Shown: piece by piece, positions 61,801 through 64,000 of the stretch | How positions within the stretch are numbered: the first letter of the stretch is position 1 | Layout: each line of letters begins with the position of its first letter | Source of the DNA: an uncultured Muribaculaceae bacterium | Lineage (GTDB): Bacteria > Bacteroidota > Bacteroidia > Bacteroidales > Muribaculaceae | NCBI GenBank assembly: GCA_910588065.1 | Contig: CAJUPZ010000003.1 | Location: 99,391-163,390, forward strand | Direction of reading: 5' to 3' | Length of the DNA stretch: 64,000 nt | Program-made: the position numbers and the translations under genes | Notes under the pieces: model-generated | What the model saw: the letters and a program-made list of their open reading frames with translations, nothing else | Told to the model about the DNA's origin: nothing | Databases searched by the model: none

Positions 61801-62149
61801 AAGCCTTGTCATCATGCCAGCGGTTCAGCGCCTCTGTGCGCAGAATCTGGGAGGGGGGATCCACCTGACCATACTTGATGTCACGCTTGTAGGCGCTCGG
61901 CAGAATAGCCACAGCCTCCTCACCGACAAGCCGGCACAGGTCGTGATACAGGTATCCGGCATCGTCAAGCGAATCGCCGACCACCACCACCGGCACCTTG
62001 CCGTTGCCGAGCGAGCTGATGGCCACCGGCGCGGCAGAGCCGGCGAGCGAGTAAAGCCACACAGTGCGTGCGGACGACTTCATCACCTTTTCAAAAGCGA
62101 GGCCGCGCGCTCCTGAGTTGAAGCGTGCGGCAATCTCCTGCAATGTCAT
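58805..62149 (-). CDS. mfd: Transcription-repair coupling factor
   Basis: 1114 residues. Mfd frees stalled RNA polymerase at lesions and recruits UvrA. The N-terminal UvrB-like part, the CarD-like RNA-polymerase-binding domain (E-P-G-D-Y-I-V-H-V-D-H-G-V-G near 440) and the RecG-like translocase (G-D-V-G-F-G-K-T, D-E-E-Q-K-F-G-V, Q-L-R-G-R-V-G-R-S) are all present, plus the C-terminal TRCF domain. It overlaps the S41 peptidase stop by four bases, so it is coupled to it. Confidence 0.98.
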   Translation of the reverse strand: MTLQEIAARFNSGARGLAFEKVMKSSARTVWLYSLAGSAAPVAISSLGNGKVPVVVVGDSLDDAGYLYHDLCRLVGEEAVAILPSAYKRDIKYGQVDPPSQILRTEALNRWHDDKALRFVVTYPEALAEKVAPRKVIADHTLRLKKGTEVDLGKTLEWLRMNGFTEVDYVYEPGQFANRGSILDIYGYSNELPFRIDFFGDEIDSIRVFNTATQLSEQKFDEVAITSNVANAASGESLLEFVDAKTLFAVRDAEYTLSRIAAVAAETFSSSALIADEGDSNAMSNVVDAGQFSEAFSRFKRVEFTSAAAPESAVEGTSVDFRCSPQAIYHKNFDLISDSFKKLLGEGYTLYILSDSEKQFDRLNAIFADRGDKITFTPVKGTLHEGFVDHLQKICVLTDHQIFDRFHKYNLKSDRARSGKLALSLKELSAIEPGDYIVHVDHGVGKFAGLLRTNVNGSTQEMIKLVYANNDTIFVSIHALHKLAKYRGKEGVEPKINKLGSGAWNRVKERTKSKLKDIARDLIKLYAARKQEKGYGFSPDSYMQQELEASFIYEDTPDQLTATQAVKADMESDKPMDRLICGDVGFGKTEIAIRAAFKAATDSKQTAVLVPTTVLAYQHYNTFKNRLKEFPVRVDYISRARSPKQVKQILADLAEGKIDILIGTHKLIGSTVKFKDLGLLVVDEEQKFGVAVKEKLKQMKTNVDTLTMSATPIPRTLQFSLMGARDLSAITTPPANRYPIVTSVNALNDDIIAEAINFEMSRNGQVFIVNPRIEGLHELEAMVKRLVPDARCIVGHGQMPPEKLEKAILDFANHDYDVLLATTIIESGIDMPNVNTMIINNAQNFGLSELHQLRGRVGRSSRKAFCYLLVPPHVPLSPTARRRLQAIEGFSDLGSGIHIAMQDLDIRGAGNLLGAEQSGFIADLGYETYQKILHEAVTELRNEEFAGEDVTDAPESEQEYATDCVIESDMELLLPAGYVPQESERIALYQELDSIERELDLRAFKSKLLDRFGKIPHETAELLRIPRLRRLARQLGIEKVALKQGSMYIYFVDDSNKAYYQSPMFGRILHYLQDNPKRCRIRENNGRRSFAITDVKKVEDAVAILDSIHSLPAL

Positions 62150-63816
62150 TTCTTCTGCGGTTTGTTTGACGGTGAAAGTATCTTGTCATACCGGCCTGCT
62201 GTCTGCACCACCGTGGCCGCCGAATCGAGGCCGGGGTCATTTCGCAGCCCCACCCTTATGCGTCCGGGGTCAAAATAGTAGCGCTCCATGATTTCGCGGA
62301 GCACCAGCGGCTCTATGGCCTCGCGGTGCTTGTCAAGATCGCGCTCCAGCGGACGGCGCAGCATCCCTTCGAGGATATCAAACTGGGCTGTGAGGCTGTC
62401 CTCGTCATAGCCCTCGCTTTTAGCAGCGGCTCTGAGGCGCTCGAGCATTGTCTCGCACACGCGGTCGTACTCAAACTTCGCCGGGTCAATAAAAGCCTTG
62501 AAATCGCCATACAACGAATCGCTCATCTCAAAAGAATCCAGATCCGGGGCGTCGGGGTGGGTAGCCACATATCTGTTTGCGAAGTCAAAAGCCCAGAAAT
62601 CGCTCATTATATTATATGTGAGACGACTCAGCAGCGGATATTTCACCTCCACATCGGGAGTGATGCCGCCGCCGTCGCGCACAACCCTGCCATGGGCGGT
62701 GGAGAATACGTTTGTCAGGCTGTCGGGGATACGGGACACTGTGCCGTCAGGATTTCTGTGGCTGTAGTCAATCGCCTGAATGAGTCGGCCGCTCGGAATG
62801 TAGTATTTGGCAACGGTTACTTTCAGCAGTCCCTCGTAAGGCATATCGCGGGTTGTCTGCACAAGCCCCTTGCCGTATGAGCGGGTGCCGACAATCACCG
62901 CGCGGTCAAGGTCCTGCAACGCGCCGGCTGTTATCTCAGCCGATGATGCAGTCTCTCCGTCGATAATCACGACAAGGGGTATATCCGGAGCTATCGGGGC
63001 AGAGGTGGTTTTATACACCTTCTCGTTCATCACCCCTTTGCCTTTTGTGCGGAGCACCTCTGTGCCCTTCGGCACAAAATTGCCCACAACCTTCACGGCA
63101 CTCTCCACAAGGCCGCCGACATTGCCCCTGAGGTCAAGCACAAGAGCCTTCACGGCGGGGTTTGCCGTAAGTTCGGAAACAGCCTGCTTCACTTCATCGG
63201 CAGTTGACTCGCTGTACGAATTCAGCGCGATATAACCGATATTGCCCTTCTCCACACCATAGTAAGGCACGGACGGCACCTTGATTTTAGCGCGGGTTAT
63301 CGACACATCAAAAACAGAGTCCTCAACGTATGGGCGCTTGATTTTCACCACCAGGCCGGTGCCCGGGGTGCCTTTGAGGCGGTCCGACACCAGGGAATGG
63401 CTCTTGCCGAGCATGGTGTCGCCATCGATGCTGACAATAAGGTCGCCGGCGCGCAGCCCGGCCTTGTAGGCGGGTGAATCCTTGTGAGGGCCGGAGATAT
63501 AGACATTGCCGTCGCGCTGCATGATGTATGAGCCGATGCCTCCAAACTCGCCGGTAGTCATGGTTTTGAAGTCCTCCTGTTCACTGCGCGGCATATACAC
63601 AGTGTAGGGGTCCAGCTCCGCGAGCATGGCATTTATGGCGGTAGTCACAGACTTGTCCGCGTCAATGCTGTCCACATAAAAGGTCTGCATCTCCTTGAAC
63701 ACAGAGCTGAAGATGTCGATATTGCGAGAGATAGCGCTTTTTTTGCTTCGTGTAGCCGCCTGCACGCACATTCCGATGCATAGCAGCAGGGCCACCGTGT
63801 AGAAAAGTTTCTTCAT
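62146..63816 (-). CDS. C-terminal processing peptidase, S41 family
   Basis: 556 residues from ATG 63816, which gives a signal peptide (K-K-L-F-Y-T-V-A-L-L-L-C-I-G-M-C-V-Q-A-A). A PDZ domain (G-G-I-G-S-Y ... S-P-A-Y-K-A-G-L-R-A-G-D) is followed by the S41 core with the catalytic Ser in G-E-T-A-S-S-A-E-I and Lys in R-S-Y-G-K-G-L-V-Q-T. The periplasmic enzyme trims C-termini of exported proteins. An open frame reaching 58 codons further upstream is poorly coding and rejected. The upstream 63817-64000 is A/T-rich with no gene and no clear promoter match. Confidence 0.95.
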   Translation of the reverse strand: MKKLFYTVALLLCIGMCVQAATRSKKSAISRNIDIFSSVFKEMQTFYVDSIDADKSVTTAINAMLAELDPYTVYMPRSEQEDFKTMTTGEFGGIGSYIMQRDGNVYISGPHKDSPAYKAGLRAGDLIVSIDGDTMLGKSHSLVSDRLKGTPGTGLVVKIKRPYVEDSVFDVSITRAKIKVPSVPYYGVEKGNIGYIALNSYSESTADEVKQAVSELTANPAVKALVLDLRGNVGGLVESAVKVVGNFVPKGTEVLRTKGKGVMNEKVYKTTSAPIAPDIPLVVIIDGETASSAEITAGALQDLDRAVIVGTRSYGKGLVQTTRDMPYEGLLKVTVAKYYIPSGRLIQAIDYSHRNPDGTVSRIPDSLTNVFSTAHGRVVRDGGGITPDVEVKYPLLSRLTYNIMSDFWAFDFANRYVATHPDAPDLDSFEMSDSLYGDFKAFIDPAKFEYDRVCETMLERLRAAAKSEGYDEDSLTAQFDILEGMLRRPLERDLDKHREAIEPLVLREIMERYYFDPGRIRVGLRNDPGLDSAATVVQTAGRYDKILSPSNKPQKK

Positions 63817-64000
63817 TAAGTTGATTCTTAACAGATTAGGTTGAAAAACAGTGAGGATTATGCGATGAATCTCAAACCGTTCAACGAAGTTAGCTATAAT
63901 TACAACACCAAAAGGCCTAATTTTGTCAAAAAAAGAATAAAAAAATGTAGATTCCAAATCGAAGTGCAAAATTTGAGGAGGAATTTGCATTAGAGAAACA

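Noticed and set aside
63817..63990. N-terminal extension of the S41 peptidase
   Set aside because: The upstream part is A/T-rich, non-coding in character and would bury the clear signal peptide at 63816.
1..64000. tRNA, rRNA, integrase, transposase, toxin-antitoxin or attachment sites
   Set aside because: I looked for cloverleaf-like segments, terminal repeats with recombinases and paired small genes and saw none that could be supported.

Overview
The window reads as a contiguous piece of a Bacteroidota (order Bacteroidales) chromosome. The signs are a type IX secretion core (gldK-L-M-N), the typical set porG-like DUF6089 / uppS / bamA / two ompH / murI, a large-type IspG with a central insert, Wzi-type capsule and DUF6242 lipoprotein families, and many promoters of the Bacteroidota form TTG-N19-21-TAnnTTTG. 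GC-rich third codon positions and the gene set make a Muribaculaceae-like gut commensal a reasonable guess, but that rank is inference. No rRNA, tRNA, insertion sequence, integrase or CRISPR array was seen. Coding density is very high; the only gene-free stretch over 300 bases is 42.26-43.12 kb.

Layout. 0-3.6 kb (+): end of gldK, then gldL, gldM, gldN. 3.6-6.1 kb (-): yhcC-like radical SAM protein, aroC, ybaK. 6.2-7.1 kb (+): small outer-membrane barrel protein plus a small phage-like DUF6582-type protein, closed by a terminator. 7.1-13.6 kb (+): carA, carB, prmC, recX, comF. 13.6-24.6 kb (-): an envelope operon running DUF6242 lipoprotein, DUF6089/PorG-like protein, uppS, bamA, ompH, ompH, then after an internal terminator murI, a zinc metallopeptidase, an acetyl-xylan-esterase-like hydrolase and a beta-propeller lipoprotein. 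24.7-38.6 kb (-): a very long run recJ, recQ, wzi, lipocalin-like lipoprotein, legB, a LegH/NeuD-LegI/NeuB fusion, rpoN, PAP2-like protein, purE, ispG, ribD, ended by a hairpin terminator. 38.6-41.0 kb (-): clostripain-like protease and MscS channel. 41.1-42.3 kb (+): ROK sugar kinase with terminator. 42.3-43.1 kb: repeat-rich, hairpin-rich non-coding block. 43.1-44.7 kb (+): gltX; 44.7-45.5 kb (-): DUF3298 lipoprotein; 45.7-47.4 kb (+): acpP-fabF. 47.5-53.6 kb (-): a tightly coupled seven-gene surface-glycan operon (glycosyltransferase, CTP:alditol-phosphate cytidylyltransferase-like protein, SDR epimerase, LicD, Caps_synth glycosyltransferase, GT14-like glycosyltransferase, LpxL-type acyltransferase). 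53.7-58.8 kb (+): TPR membrane protein, yceD, rpmF, fabH, era, der. 58.8-63.8 kb (-): S41 peptidase and mfd.

How the parts work together. Most of the window serves the cell envelope: protein export (T9SS), outer membrane assembly (BamA, Skp/OmpH), peptidoglycan precursors and lipid carrier (MurI, UppS), fatty acids (AcpP, FabF, FabH), lipid A acylation and two glycan systems. One glycan system is a split nonulosonic (legionaminic-type) acid pathway placed next to Wzi and rpoN; the other is a LicD/ISPD-like alditol-phosphate module. The most unusual items are the LegH-LegI fusion embedded in a housekeeping operon, the LicD/ISPD-like operon, the repeat block at 42.3-43.1 kb, the structured leader before recJ, the free-standing phage-like small protein, and several promoters lying so close to the start codon that leaderless mRNAs are likely.
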